Shown: positions 44,565-53,747 of the stretch, piece by piece | How positions within the stretch are numbered: the first letter of the stretch is position 1 | Layout: each line of letters opens with the position of its first letter | Source of the DNA: Sediminicoccus rosea | GTDB taxonomy: Bacteria > Pseudomonadota > Alphaproteobacteria > Acetobacterales > Acetobacteraceae | Length of the DNA: 64,000 nucleotides | Assembly: GCF_033547095.1 (NCBI RefSeq) | Contig: NZ_CP137852.1 | Coordinates: 3,589,501 to 3,653,500 of the forward strand | Direction: 5' to 3' | Position numbers and translations under genes: made by a program | Notes under the pieces: model-generated | The model's database searches: none | What the model was told of the DNA's origin: nothing | Seen by the model: the letters and a program-made list of their open reading frames with translations, nothing else

Positions 44565-45103
44565 GGGATGCGAGGACAGGGTTCGGCTCACGAAGAACAA
44601 GATTCAGCTGACTCAATCATGCCAAGGTCGAGGGCGAGGGCTTGGACTTCTTCGCCCGCAGCGGTGTGAACCGGGGCGCGAGATCCTCTTGGCCCGCGTC
44701 ACAGCCACTCCGCTGCGATCCCGCGCTCGCGGACCAGGCGCGCCCGTTTCACAGGATCCCCCTCCAGGAACACCTCGAAGGAATCTGCCCTACCGCGGAG
44801 CGAAGCCGCGCCCTGGTCGCGCAGCCGCTCCGTCACGCTGGGCATTCGCAGCCGGGTTGAGAAGGGCCGTACGCCAGGGTGGAGCAGCGAGGGAGCGTTA
44901 CTTGCGCGGTCGCTGCGGTACAGGAGTATGGGTGCGCGCCACGCATGCAGCGCCACAGGAAGCCGGCCACCTCCAGAGAACCTGCGGTCACCGCCCCTTG
45001 AGGTCGGCAAAGATCGCATATCAGGAGGACGCGCGGGTGGACACGACCCACGGCCAGGCCGGGCCGCCGGCCTTGGTGCGGGCGCGCATCTGCGCACGCC
45101 TGA

Positions 45104-46060
45104 TCACTCCAGCGAGATGCGCGCCTCCCGCACCACCGGCCCCCAGACGCGCGCGAAATCGGCGTGTACTTGCTGGTATTCGGCCGAAGAGACAGGGCGA
45201 CCCAGCGGGTACAGCCCGGCAGCCACCAGACGCCGCTCCGTGTCGGGGTCAGCGAGCACGCGCTGCATGGCGCCGTGCATCTCAGCCACCATAGCGGGCG
45301 GCATGCCGCGTGGCCCGGAAATCCCGGTCCAGGAGGAGACGGTGAGGGCGGGCAGGCCCAGCGCCTCATAGGTCGGCACGCCGGGCAGCGCGGCGAATGG
45401 CTGCGGCGTCGAGACGGCGATGGCGCGCACCTGGCCGGCCTCGATCGCGCCAGTGGTGCCGGCCATCGGTGTCAGGAAGCAGTCCACCTCGCCGGCGATC
45501 GTCGCCTGCAGCCCGGGGCCGGTCCCGCGATAAGGCACATGCACCCAGCGCCCGCCCACCAGTTTCGCCATCATCTCCCCCTGGAGATGCTGCATGCCGC
45601 CCACGCCCGACGAGCCATAGGTGAGTCCCTGCGGCCGCGCGGCCGCCGCGGCGCGCAGTTCCTCGAAGCGGCGAAAGCCACTGTTCCCCGGCAGCAGCAT
45701 CACGGTCGGCGTATCGGCCACCATGGCGATGTGCGTGAAGTCGCGATCCCCATCATAGGGCGGCGGCTGCATGGCCAGCGGCACGATGCCATGCGGTGAG
45801 GTGTTGGAAATGCCGATGACGGAACCATCCGGCGGCGCCTGCACCACCATCCGCGTGCCGATGGAGCCCGAGGCCCCGGCACGGTTCTCGATGACGATGG
45901 TGCGCCCCAGCGCAGCCGCCAGCCCAGGCTGGATGATGCGCGCCGTGGTGTCCGAGGCGCCACCCGGCGCGAAGGGCACGATCAGGCGGAGCGTCGTTGC
46001 CTGCGCGCGCGCCAGATGCGGCGTGGCGAGGGGGAGGGCGAAGAGGTGGCGGCGGCGCAT
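45104..46060 (-). CDS. Tripartite tricarboxylate transporter receptor (Bug family)
   Basis: A 318-aa periplasmic binding protein. Signal peptide RRRHLFALPLATPHLARAQ with AQ cut. The family motif LIVPFAPGGASDTTAR is exact, with GRTIVIENRAGASGSIGTRMV and a KLVGGRWVHVPYRGTGPGLQ. ATG 46060 has GGAG nearby; the frame's earlier start is not supported. It follows the amidohydrolase gene by 60 bases on the same strand, forming a two-gene uptake/degradation pair. Ligands are usually carboxylates. Confidence 0.9.
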   Translation of the reverse strand: MRRRHLFALPLATPHLARAQATTLRLIVPFAPGGASDTTARIIQPGLAAALGRTIVIENRAGASGSIGTRMVVQAPPDGSVIGISNTSPHGIVPLAMQPPPYDGDRDFTHIAMVADTPTVMLLPGNSGFRRFEELRAAAAARPQGLTYGSSGVGGMQHLQGEMMAKLVGGRWVHVPYRGTGPGLQATIAGEVDCFLTPMAGTTGAIEAGQVRAIAVSTPQPFAALPGVPTYEALGLPALTVSSWTGISGPRGMPPAMVAEMHGAMQRVLADPDTERRLVAAGLYPLGRPVSSAEYQQVHADFARVWGPVVREARISLE

Positions 46061-46120
46061 GAGCTTCTCCGGAGGGTGTGCTGAGCACATGGCGAAGCAA
46101 GTGGCGGGCCAGGACGTGCG

Positions 46121-47104
46121 TCAGATCCCAAAGAAGCGCCGCGCGGTCCCACTTTCGATGGCGCTCACTTCCTCAGCGGGCAGGCCCGCCGTAGCCAAGG
46201 TCGCCCGGGGGTCGTCCTCGCCCATGTCGAAGGGGTAGTCGCTGCCGAGCATGATGCGGCCGGGCCCTACCAGCTCGAACAGCATGCGCAGCAATCGCGG
46301 ATCGAACACCACCGTGTCGTACCAGAGGCGCGAGAGATAGGCCGAGGGCGGCTCCGAGGTCAGGCGGCGCAGCTCTGGCCGGCGCCTCCAGGCATGGTCC
46401 AGCCGTCCGGCCAGGAAGGGGTAGAAGCCGCCGCCATGCACGATCTTCACCCGCAGCTCCGGGTGGCGGTCCAGCACGCCGCCCAGGGTGAGGTGATTGG
46501 CCGCGATCACCTCCTCCAGCGGATTCCCCACGGTGTTGACCATGAAAAACCGCCCGAGCCGTGCGCCATCCGAGAAGCCGAGCGGGTGCAGCACCAGCGC
46601 CGCACCGAGCCGTGCCAGCCGCGCCCAGAGCGGATCGAGCGCGGGATCGGACAGCTCCATGGCGCCGGCACGCGTATCGATCTGAAAGCCCTTGAGGCCG
46701 AGTTCCTCGACGGCACGCGCTGCCTCATCGGGTGCGCGTTCGGGCGCCGTCATCGGCAAGGTGCCGATCCCTGTGAAGGCGCCGGCGCCGGCCGCGACCA
46801 GCCCCGCCACATGTTCGTTCTGCGCGCGCGAGAGGGCGACCAGCAGATCCGGCTCGGCCCAGTAATGCTGCTGGCCGGGTGCTGGCATCACCACCTGGTG
46901 GTCCACGCCCATCCGCGCCATGTCCTCGCGCCGCGTGGCGATGTCGAGGAAGCGGCGCGACAGTTCGGGGAACTGCGCCTGATCCACCGCGGCGCTCTCC
47001 GGCTCCATGTCGCGATTATAGGGGATGGAGCGGAGCTCAGGCCGCCCGGCCACCATCGGGTTCACGCCAGGGCAGAGCGTGTGGGTGTGCGCGTCGATGA
47101 TCAT
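46121..47104 (-). CDS. ACMSD-like amidohydrolase (decarboxylase family)
   Basis: A 327-aa TIM-barrel metalloenzyme. IIDAHTHTL carries the HxH zinc site; LHPLG, VHGGGFYPFLAGRLDHA and LGSDYPFDMGEDDP carry the remaining conserved positions (second His and Asp). This is the aminocarboxymuconate-semialdehyde decarboxylase-like group, which decarboxylates or hydrolyses aromatic-derived acids. It lies upstream of a Bug receptor in the same direction and in line with the aldolase/monooxygenase operon, consistent with an aromatic or N-heterocycle pathway. Exact substrate unknown. Confidence 0.88.
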   Translation of the reverse strand: MIIDAHTHTLCPGVNPMVAGRPELRSIPYNRDMEPESAAVDQAQFPELSRRFLDIATRREDMARMGVDHQVVMPAPGQQHYWAEPDLLVALSRAQNEHVAGLVAAGAGAFTGIGTLPMTAPERAPDEAARAVEELGLKGFQIDTRAGAMELSDPALDPLWARLARLGAALVLHPLGFSDGARLGRFFMVNTVGNPLEEVIAANHLTLGGVLDRHPELRVKIVHGGGFYPFLAGRLDHAWRRRPELRRLTSEPPSAYLSRLWYDTVVFDPRLLRMLFELVGPGRIMLGSDYPFDMGEDDPRATLATAGLPAEEVSAIESGTARRFFGI

Positions 47105-47544
47105 GGCCGGACCGCCGCGTCGAGGATGTCGAGCTTCATGTGGCCCGCCTGGGAAAAGAGTTCACTCGCACAGGCTGCGATCGCCGGCGGGGTGCGTCAA
47201 CGCGCGCAGCGCCACCGTCGCGGAGCGACCCCGCCGCCCCTGCCCTGTCCGGCATCAGCACCTGCCTATTCGCAAGGCAAGCGCTCCACTGAATGCCTCC
47301 ACTCAGACGGAGATTCCTCTGCGTGGATGTCTGGCGGTTGATCGGACGGCAATGGAGCTGGAGGCATGCCCCCAACCCCATTGGCCAGCGATCGCGGCGG
47401 GCACGCCGAACGCCAGCGTTGCCGTACTGATCCAGGCATGGCTCGGCACGCGGAAGGCAGAGATCGAGGGCCACGGCACAGGAAGCAGGGAAGAGTCGCC
47501 ACGAGCCCATGACTGCATGAGCCTCCGCGCCCGTAGAGCCGCGC
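47105..47544. other. Intergenic region, 440 bases, no gene seen
   Basis: Between the monooxygenase stop (47545) and the amidohydrolase start (47104) on the same strand. No ribosome-binding site or family match supports the frames here, though a minus-strand frame around 47303-47518 is hydrophobic (TATLAFGVPAAIAGQWGWG). It may hold a separate promoter for the amidohydrolase-receptor pair; none is obvious. Confidence 0.35.
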
Positions 47545-48864
47545 TCAGGCCGGCTTCCTGCCGCCCAGGCGCTCTGGCCGGTCCAGGCCCAGCAGGTCGC
47601 GCAGTGTGCGCCCCTCATAGTGCGTGCGGAACAGGCCGCGCTCTTGGAGGATGGGCACCACCAGATTGACGAAATCGTCCATGCCGCCAGGGAAATGGGA
47701 GGGCATGACGTTGAAGCCATCGGCCGCGCCGCCCTCGAACCATTGCTGCAACGTGTCGGCCACCTTCTCCGCAGCGCCGCAGAGGACCCAATGGCCGCGC
47801 GCCGCCCCCAGCAGGTTGTAGACGTCCCGCAAGGTGAGGTTGTCGCGCCGCGCCTTGTTCAGCAGTGTGCGCGCGAAGCCATGCCCGCCATCATGCAGCG
47901 GCAGGTCGCCCAGCGGCGCGTCCATGTCCTGCCCGGAGAGATCGATCCCCAGCCGGTCCTGAAGCAATTGCAGCGCATTGCCCGGGCTGATGAAGCCTTG
48001 CAGCTGGGCGAGCTTGTCCAGCGCCTCGCGCTCGGTGCGGCCCACGATGGGCATGACGCCGGGCAGCACGGCCACATCCGCCGGCCGGCGGCCATAGGCA
48101 GGCAGACGGGATTTCAGCGCCCGGTATTGCCCGCGCGCCTCCTCGAAATCCTGTACCACGGCGAAGACCACATCCGCCGTGCGCGCGGCCAGGTCGAGCC
48201 CAGCCTCGGAGCCGCCGGCCTGCAGGATGACGGGCCTGCCCTGCGGCGCGCGGCCGATGTTGAGCGGCCCCTTCACCGAGAAATGCACACCCTCATGGTT
48301 CAGCGGATGCAACTTGGCGGGGTCGAGATAGAGGCCGCTCGCGCGGTCCGCCACCAGCGCGTCATCCTCCCAGCCGTCCCAGAGGCCGCGCACCACATCC
48401 ACGAACTCGGCGGCGATGGCGTAGCGCTCGGCATGGTTGGGATGGGTGCGGCCGAAATTCGGCGCGGCCTGCGCGCTGGATCCCGTCACGGCATTCCACG
48501 CCGCCCGCCCGCCGCTGATGTGATCGAGCGAGGCGAAGGCGCGGGCCACGCTCCAGGGGTCGCTATAGGTGGTGGCGACGGTCGCCCCCAGGCCGATATG
48601 CTTGGTCGTCATCGCGAGCGCCGCCAGCATGGTCAGCGGCTCCAGGCGCAGCGTGTAGGAAGGGTGTGCGCCGGGGTCGGCGTAGAGATTGTCACCCATG
48701 AAGATGAGGTCGAAGCAGCCGCGCTCGGCCGTCGCCGCCATCTGCTGGATGGCATGGAAGTCCTGGAAGCTCGTCACCGCGCCCGGCATGCGCCAGCCCG
48801 CCACATGGCTGCCGGTGCCGAGCAGGAACAGGCCCAGATGCATCTGACGCATGGCGTCGCTCAC
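47545..48864 (-). CDS. NtaA/SnaA/DszA-type flavin-dependent monooxygenase
   Basis: A 439-aa LLM-class enzyme of the nitrilotriacetate/dibenzothiophene branch. MHLGLFLLGTGSHVAGWRMP starts the barrel. FDLIFMGDNLYADP, ATVATTYSDPWSVARAFASL, DHISGGRAAWNAVTGSS and GRPVILQAGGSEAGLDLAA are diagnostic. It uses FMNH2 from a reductase encoded elsewhere. Its ATG overlaps the permease stop by four bases, so it is translated with the Ssu-like ABC transporter, which probably imports its substrate. Substrate unknown; sulfonates and N-compounds are usual for this branch. Confidence 0.9.
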   Translation of the reverse strand: MSDAMRQMHLGLFLLGTGSHVAGWRMPGAVTSFQDFHAIQQMAATAERGCFDLIFMGDNLYADPGAHPSYTLRLEPLTMLAALAMTTKHIGLGATVATTYSDPWSVARAFASLDHISGGRAAWNAVTGSSAQAAPNFGRTHPNHAERYAIAAEFVDVVRGLWDGWEDDALVADRASGLYLDPAKLHPLNHEGVHFSVKGPLNIGRAPQGRPVILQAGGSEAGLDLAARTADVVFAVVQDFEEARGQYRALKSRLPAYGRRPADVAVLPGVMPIVGRTEREALDKLAQLQGFISPGNALQLLQDRLGIDLSGQDMDAPLGDLPLHDGGHGFARTLLNKARRDNLTLRDVYNLLGAARGHWVLCGAAEKVADTLQQWFEGGAADGFNVMPSHFPGGMDDFVNLVVPILQERGLFRTHYEGRTLRDLLGLDRPERLGGRKPA

Positions 48865-49601
48865 CGCCAGAAGATCAGCCGCCGCTCCAGCGCGCCGACC
48901 AGGCCGAAAAAGGCCAGGGAAAGCGCGGAGGCGACGAGGATGGCGGCCCAGACCTGCACGAAATCAATCAGCGTGACGGATTGGTAGATGATCCAGCCGA
49001 GCCCCCCATAGGCGCCCAGCATTTCCGTGACGATCGCCACGATCAGGCTGCGCACGGTGGCGACGCGCAGCCCCGCCGCAATCAGCGGCAGCGCGGCCGG
49101 CAGGCGCAGCCGCCAGAAGATGCCGAAGCGCCCGGCACCGAAGCTGCGCATCAGATCTACGCTGCGCCGGTCCACCCGATCAAACCCTGCAAGCGCGCTG
49201 AGGAAGACGGTGAAGCCCACCGCCAGCGCCACCATGACGATCTTGGACGCGACGCCCATCCCGAACCACAGCAGCACGAGCGGCGACCATGCGACCACCG
49301 GCACCGAGTTGATGGCGAGCAGCAAGGGCAGCGCGCCCGCGCGCAAGGGCCGCGCGAGGATCAGCAGCGTGGCCATGCCGATGCCGGCCAGCGCGCCGAT
49401 GACGTAGCCGGTCAACGCTTCGAAGCCCGTGACCAGCGCCGCCGCCTGCAGCACCTTGCGGTGCTCAGCCACGGCGGCGAGGATCTGGCTTACCGCCGGA
49501 AGCGTATAGGCGGGTAGCGAGAGGCCGCGCGCCAGCGTCTCCCAGATCGCCAGGATCAGCAACGCGCCCACGGCGCCGCGTACGGCGGAGGTGGCATTCA
49601 C
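48861..49601 (-). CDS. ABC transporter permease (SsuC/TauC-like), second copy
   Basis: A 246-aa inner-membrane protein with about six helices (LLILAIWETLARGLSLPAY, ALPLLLAINSVPVVAWSPLV). The EAA-type loop reads DLMRSFGAGRFGIFWRLRLPAALPLIAAGL. It starts with GTG at 49601, overlapping the stop of the first permease (GTGA). Two different permease genes imply a heterodimeric channel, which is common in pyrimidine/taurine-like importers. Confidence 0.88.
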   Translation of the reverse strand: MNATSAVRGAVGALLILAIWETLARGLSLPAYTLPAVSQILAAVAEHRKVLQAAALVTGFEALTGYVIGALAGIGMATLLILARPLRAGALPLLLAINSVPVVAWSPLVLLWFGMGVASKIVMVALAVGFTVFLSALAGFDRVDRRSVDLMRSFGAGRFGIFWRLRLPAALPLIAAGLRVATVRSLIVAIVTEMLGAYGGLGWIIYQSVTLIDFVQVWAAILVASALSLAFFGLVGALERRLIFWR

Positions 49602-50353
49602 TGCTCCGCCCCCCAGAAGACGATGTGCCGCTCGGCCCAGGCCACCAGCGCGTAGAAGCCGGTGCCCAGCAGCGCGGCGCAAAGGATGGCGGCCCAGAGC
49701 GCCACCACGCTCTCATTGTACATGGCTTGCAGCAGCAGGACGCCAATGCCGGTGTTGTCGCCGAACCACTCGCCCACGATGGCCCCGACCAGGCTGAGCG
49801 AGGCACCAAGCCGCAGCGCCACGAAGATCTGCGGCAGCGCCATGGGCAATTGCAGGCGGAACAGGATCTGCCGGGGACTGGCGCCAAAGCTGCGCAGCAG
49901 GGCCACCTGGCGCGGGTCCACGCTGTTCAGGCCGAGCAGCGTGTTCACTGTCACGGGGAAGAAAGTGAGGTAGAAGGCGATGACGGCCTTCGCGAAGAGC
50001 GTGTTGCCGAACCACATCACCACCAGCGCGCCGAACGCGATGACCGGGATCGTCTGCGACACGATGAAGACCGGCAGCAGCATGTCCCGCAGCAAGGGCG
50101 CACGGAAGAAGACCAGCCCGTTCATGATGCCCACCGCCGTGCCGGCGGCGAAGCCGATCAGCGTCTCGGCGGCGGTGCGTTGCAGCCCGGCCCAATAAGC
50201 ACCCGGGGTGAAGGCGATGGCCGCGAGAATCTCCGACAGGCGCGGCAGGAGATGCGGGCGGATACCGAAGCCCACCACCGCCCCTTCCCAGACCAGCCCC
50301 ACCAGGATCACCCCACCCAGCAGGCGGAGGGCGGCCATCGCCGTGGCATTCAT
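49598..50353 (-). CDS. ABC transporter permease (SsuC/TauC-like), first copy
   Basis: A 251-aa membrane protein. Helices include LLGGVILVGLVWEGAVVGFG and LLPVFIVSQTIPVIAFGALVVMWFG; the EAA loop is LLRSFGASPRQILFRLQLPMALPQIFVALRL. Its start overlaps the binding-protein stop (ATGA at 50350), and its end overlaps the second permease. It pairs with the product of 48861-49601. Confidence 0.88.
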   Translation of the reverse strand: MNATAMAALRLLGGVILVGLVWEGAVVGFGIRPHLLPRLSEILAAIAFTPGAYWAGLQRTAAETLIGFAAGTAVGIMNGLVFFRAPLLRDMLLPVFIVSQTIPVIAFGALVVMWFGNTLFAKAVIAFYLTFFPVTVNTLLGLNSVDPRQVALLRSFGASPRQILFRLQLPMALPQIFVALRLGASLSLVGAIVGEWFGDNTGIGVLLLQAMYNESVVALWAAILCAALLGTGFYALVAWAERHIVFWGAEQ

Positions 50354-51348
50354 GCCATGCGGTCCGCCGCCGGCAAGGCCTCCAGGAAGCTGGAATTGAA
50401 GGCGGCCGAGAGGTCAAGCGGCGTCTTGATCACCTCGTTGCGCAGGAAGAAGTCATGCGCGGCCTGGATCACCGGGCGGTCGATCCAGAACAACCCGTTG
50501 CGCGCGGCGCCGCCCGCCACCATCAGCTTGCCGGCCTCCACCAGCATGAATTCCTGGTGCGGACGGTTCAGCGTGGGGGCCACGGACATCACGGAATCCA
50601 CGCCGGCCTTGTTGTCCGCGAGCGCATCGCGCCACCCGCGGATGGTGGCGCGCAGGAAGCCCTGGACCAGTTGCGGCCGGTCGCGCGCCGTCTGCTCGCT
50701 GACGATGACGGTGTCGCGCGGGAAGGTGATGCCGTGCTCATCGGGCACGAAGCTGCGCAAATTCTCCCGGCCGACGCGGCTCATCAGCGTGAAGAACTCG
50801 TTGTAGCGGGTGGCGGTGACCACATCCACCTGGCGGTCCACGAAGGGCTGCACGCTCACCTGCTGCGGCTGCATGGTGAAGTCGCCGCGGTTCAGCCCGG
50901 CCTGGGCCAGCATGCCGAGCAGCACGAAGTTCGCGCCGGTGAACCAGGTGGTGATGGTCTTGCCGCGGAAATCCGCGAGCGTGCGGATGGGGCCATCCGC
51001 ACGCGCCACGAAGACGAAGGGGGTCTGCTGGTGCATCACGCCGGCGCAGACGATGGGAAGGCTGCGCTCACGCGCCGCGAAGACGCTGTCGGTGCCACCC
51101 GAGAGTCCGAAGGTATCGGCACCCGAGGCGACGAGGTTTTCCGTCAGCAGGTTCGGCCCGCCTGGATTGATGGTGAGGTCGATGCCGGCCTCGCGGTAGT
51201 AGCCCTTCTGCAGAGCCATGTAGAACCCTGCGAATTGCGCCTGCGTCAGCCACTTCAGGCGGAGCGAGGCGCGCACCAGCGTCTGCGCGCCAGCGGGACG
51301 GATAAAGGGGGTTGCGAGGCTCACGGCCAGAAGGTGGCGCCTGTTCAT
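50350..51348 (-). CDS. NMT1/SsuA-like ABC substrate-binding protein
   Basis: A 332-aa periplasmic binding protein with a twin-arginine-like signal (NRRHLLAVSLATPFIRPAGA). LRLKWLTQAQFAGFYMALQKGYYREAG is the typical opening of the NMT1/thiamine-pyrimidine group, followed by GGTDSVFAARE and FRGKTITTWFTG. The ligand is therefore likely a heterocycle or sulfonate-like molecule. The permeases follow directly. Confidence 0.9.
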   Translation of the reverse strand: MNRRHLLAVSLATPFIRPAGAQTLVRASLRLKWLTQAQFAGFYMALQKGYYREAGIDLTINPGGPNLLTENLVASGADTFGLSGGTDSVFAARERSLPIVCAGVMHQQTPFVFVARADGPIRTLADFRGKTITTWFTGANFVLLGMLAQAGLNRGDFTMQPQQVSVQPFVDRQVDVVTATRYNEFFTLMSRVGRENLRSFVPDEHGITFPRDTVIVSEQTARDRPQLVQGFLRATIRGWRDALADNKAGVDSVMSVAPTLNRPHQEFMLVEAGKLMVAGGAARNGLFWIDRPVIQAAHDFFLRNEVIKTPLDLSAAFNSSFLEALPAADRMA

Positions 51349-51369
51349 GCTCGGATCTCCTGCGGGGTA

Positions 51370-52107
51370 TCAGTCACGATAGGAAGGCTCCTCGCGGTCC
51401 AGCTGCCGCAGGAAGGCGGGCCATTCGCGCTCGCCAGGGCCCAGGATGTCACCCTGCTGCTGCCAGAACTGGTTGGCGGCGCGGGCGCAGACCTCGGGCG
51501 CGGGTTCGATGATGGGCTGGTTGGAGGCCTGCATCATGAGCTGGATGCGCGCCGCGCGCTCGAAGTAATAGAGCAGCATGAAGGCGGCGCCGGGCGTGCG
51601 GCCGACGGTGAGAGTGCCATGGTTGCGCATGAGCATGATGGGGTGCGAGCCGAAATCCCGCACCAGGCGCCGCTGCTCATCCAGGTCGATCGCCACGCCC
51701 TCATAATCATGGAAGGCCTGGCGCTCGTAGAACCACATGGCGAATTGGCTGAGCGGCCGCAGCCCGCCCTTCTGGGCCGAGACGGCCACTGCCGCATCCG
51801 AATGCGCGTGCAGCACACAGGCCGCGTCATGCCGCGCCTTGTGGATGGCGGCATGGATCACGAAGGCCGCGACATTGGCCTCATGCGGGCTCGGCGCCAG
51901 CTTGCGGCCCTCGGTGTCGATCTTCACCAGCGAGGAGGCGGTGATCTCGTTGAACAGGAAGCCGTAGGGGTTGAGCAGGAAGGCATCCTCCTCCCCAGGC
52001 ACGCGCAGCGAGATGTGGTTGTAGATCACGTCATCGAGCCCGAGCCGCGCCACCATGCGATAGCAGGCGGCGAGCGAGATGCGCGCCTCGCGCTCGGCGT
52101 CCGTCAT
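51370..52107 (-). CDS. Class II aldolase/adducin-domain protein
   Basis: A 245-aa zinc-dependent aldolase-like enzyme. ACVLHAHSDAAVAVSAQKGG has the HxH zinc site, and HPIMLMRNHGTLTVGRTPG has the later conserved His. Members split or decarboxylate hydroxy-acids or sugar phosphates. It overlaps the ATPase gene (52104-52107) and sits between it and the binding protein, so it belongs to the same uptake-degradation operon. Confidence 0.9.
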   Translation of the reverse strand: MTDAEREARISLAACYRMVARLGLDDVIYNHISLRVPGEEDAFLLNPYGFLFNEITASSLVKIDTEGRKLAPSPHEANVAAFVIHAAIHKARHDAACVLHAHSDAAVAVSAQKGGLRPLSQFAMWFYERQAFHDYEGVAIDLDEQRRLVRDFGSHPIMLMRNHGTLTVGRTPGAAFMLLYYFERAARIQLMMQASNQPIIEPAPEVCARAANQFWQQQGDILGPGEREWPAFLRQLDREEPSYRD

Positions 52108-52946
52108 GGCGCGGCCGCCGTGCTGGAGATGAAGGATTTCATCGCTTCCTCCTCGATCGCGTCCAGCACCTCGCGCTTGATGGCGGTGAATTCGGGCGAG
52201 GTCAGCAATTCCGCAGCGCGCGGACGGGGCAGGTTCACCTCGCGCATCAGCTTCACGGCCCCCGGGCGCGCGGTCATCACCACCACGCGGTCACCCAGGA
52301 AGATCGCCTCATCCACGTCATGCGTGATGAAGAGGATGGTGCGGCGGTGGCGCTGCCACACATCCAGGAGCCAGCGCTGCATCATGCTGCGGGTCAGCGC
52401 GTCCAGCGCGCCGAAGGGCTCGTCCAGCAGCATCAATTCGCGCTCGAACAGGAAGGTCCGCATCAGCGCCACCCGCTGGCGCATGCCGCCCGAGAGCTGG
52501 TGTGGATACTGCTTCTCGAAGCCCGCCAGGCCGAATTCCGGCAGCATGGAGAGCGCCTTGGCCCGCGCCTCGCGCCGGTTGGCGCCCTCGATCTCGTTGG
52601 CCAGGATCGCGTTGTCCACCACGTTGCGCCAGGGCAGCAGCAGGTCGCGCTGCGGCATGAAGGAGACCTGGCCCAGCAATTCCTTCGCATGGCAGCCGCG
52701 GCCCTTGAAGCGCAGGATGCCGCCATCATCCGGCTCATCCAGCCCGGCCACGATGTTGAAAAGGGTGCTCTTGCCGCAGCCCGAGGGTCCGACGACAGTG
52801 ACGAACTCGCCCGGCTGCACATCCAGCCCGAACCCGTCCAGCGCCTGGACGGCGCCAAAGCGCTTCGAAAGGCCACGCAATTCGAGCAAGGGGGAAGGCG
52901 AGTTGGGCAAGGGCGTTCCACTTCGGTGCCAGGGGCCGCGCCCCAC
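52104..52946 (-). CDS. ABC transporter ATPase (SsuB/TauB-like)
   Basis: A ~280-aa ATPase. Walker A GPSGCGKST, Q loop SFMPQRDLLLPW, signature LSGGMRQRVALMR, Walker B LMLLDEPFGALD and switch His ITHDVDEA. It probably starts with the GTG at 52946; a TTG at 52910, just before SPLLELRGLSKRF, is nearly as good. It leads the operon that continues through the aldolase, binding protein and permeases to the monooxygenase. It diverges from the GntR gene at 53026. Confidence 0.88.
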   Translation of the reverse strand: MGRGPWHRSGTPLPNSPSPLLELRGLSKRFGAVQALDGFGLDVQPGEFVTVVGPSGCGKSTLFNIVAGLDEPDDGGILRFKGRGCHAKELLGQVSFMPQRDLLLPWRNVVDNAILANEIEGANRREARAKALSMLPEFGLAGFEKQYPHQLSGGMRQRVALMRTFLFERELMLLDEPFGALDALTRSMMQRWLLDVWQRHRRTILFITHDVDEAIFLGDRVVVMTARPGAVKLMREVNLPRPRAAELLTSPEFTAIKREVLDAIEEEAMKSFISSTAAAP

Positions 52947-52968
52947 AACATCTTCGCGACAAGGGCGC

Positions 52969-52987
52969 GGCTTTGAAATACAAAGCC
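52969..52987. promoter_or_regulatory. Perfect inverted repeat before the ABC operon
   Basis: GGCTTTG-AAATA-CAAAGCC, perfect 7-base arms with a five-base centre, 22 bases ahead of the presumed ATPase start and in the shared region with gntR. It may be an operator or an mRNA leader hairpin. Confidence 0.45.
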
Positions 52988-52995
52988 CGGGTCTT

Positions 52996-53025
52996 TGCAC
53001 ACATTGAAGGGGCTTCTGCACACAT
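52996..53025 (+). promoter_or_regulatory. Direct repeats immediately before gntR
   Basis: TGCACACAT occurs at 52996-53004 and 53017-53025, a 21-base (two-turn) spacing, the second ending at the gntR ATG. Both copies match the YTGCAYACMW motif seen at 53748-53785, suggesting autoregulation by the GntR protein. Confidence 0.45.
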
Positions 53026-53736
53026 ATGCGCGCAAAACAGGCATCCAATGAGGCAGATTGGCCAGCTTCCGGGCGCATCGCCCGCGCCGTGCCGGGAGCA
53101 GGCACCCTGGCCAATGCCCTGCATCGCCGCCTGCGCGACGAAATCGCGAGCGGCCGGCTGGAGCCCGGTGCACGGCTGGATGAGCAGGACATCGCCGACA
53201 GCAACGGCTGCTCCCGCACCCCGGTGCGCGAGGCCTTCCGCCTGCTGGCCGCCGAGCGCCTGGTCGAACTGCGCGGCCGGCAGGGCGCTGTGGTGCGCAG
53301 CATCTCCGCCCAGACGCTGATCGAGATGTTCCAGGTGATGGGCGAGCTCGAGGGCCTCTGTGCGCGCCTTGCAGCCCGCCGCAGCACGCCGGCCCAGAAC
53401 GCGGCCCTGCAGGCCATCCACACCCGCCTCGTGGAGGCCGCGCCCGCCCCCGCCGATGTCTTCTACGACATCAACGAGGAGTTCCACGAAGCCATCTACG
53501 AGGCCGCGCACAACGCCTTCCTGGCCGAGGAAACCCGCCGCCTGCGCAACCGCGTGGCGGCCTATCGCCGCCGCGTTACCCATATGCCGACCCGCGTGGA
53601 GGACACGCTGCGCGAACATGCCGAGATCATGGCAGCCATCCTGGCCCGTGATCCGGAGGCAGCGCATCGCAGCATGCGCGCCCATCTCACCCTGCTCGGC
53701 GAGAACCTGCTGGACCTGATCGCGGGTCTCGACTGA
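53026..53736 (+). CDS. GntR-family (FadR/FCD subgroup) regulator
   Basis: A 236-aa regulator. The N-terminal wHTH is LANALHRRLRDEIASGRLEPGARLDEQDIADSNGCSRTPVREAFRLL; the C-terminal FCD ligand domain has IEMFQVMGELEGLCARLAARR and ends EAAHRSMRAHLTLLGENLLD, with metal-binding-type His/Asp positions. FCD regulators usually sense a carboxylate pathway intermediate. It lies between the two divergent catabolic arms, so it probably controls both. The SDR gene follows after an operator. Confidence 0.92.
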   Translation: MRAKQASNEADWPASGRIARAVPGAGTLANALHRRLRDEIASGRLEPGARLDEQDIADSNGCSRTPVREAFRLLAAERLVELRGRQGAVVRSISAQTLIEMFQVMGELEGLCARLAARRSTPAQNAALQAIHTRLVEAAPAPADVFYDINEEFHEAIYEAAHNAFLAEETRRLRNRVAAYRRRVTHMPTRVEDTLREHAEIMAAILARDPEAAHRSMRAHLTLLGENLLDLIAGLD

Positions 53737-53747
53737 GGGAGGTCGCC

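Larger units (their letters stand above)
44409..45103. other. Gene-free stretch beyond the rearrangement scar
   Basis: About 700 bases holding two hairpins (44428-44454 and 44532-44564) and no convincing gene. A minus-strand frame near 44699-44845 (RADSFEVFLEGDPVKRARLV...) looks slightly protein-like but has no ribosome-binding site or family match. It may be a decayed remnant. Confidence 0.4.

Noticed and set aside
44566-44620. A GGTTCG-containing stretch considered as a tRNA T arm
   Set aside because: No matching acceptor, D or anticodon arms can be drawn around it.
44699-45097. A minus-strand frame ending RARLVRERGIAAEWL
   Set aside because: The end looks faintly protein-like, but the rest does not, and there is no start signal or family; at most a decayed remnant.
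47303-47518. A hydrophobic minus-strand frame between the monooxygenase and amidohydrolase genes
   Set aside because: No ribosome-binding site, no family motif and competing frames of equal length.
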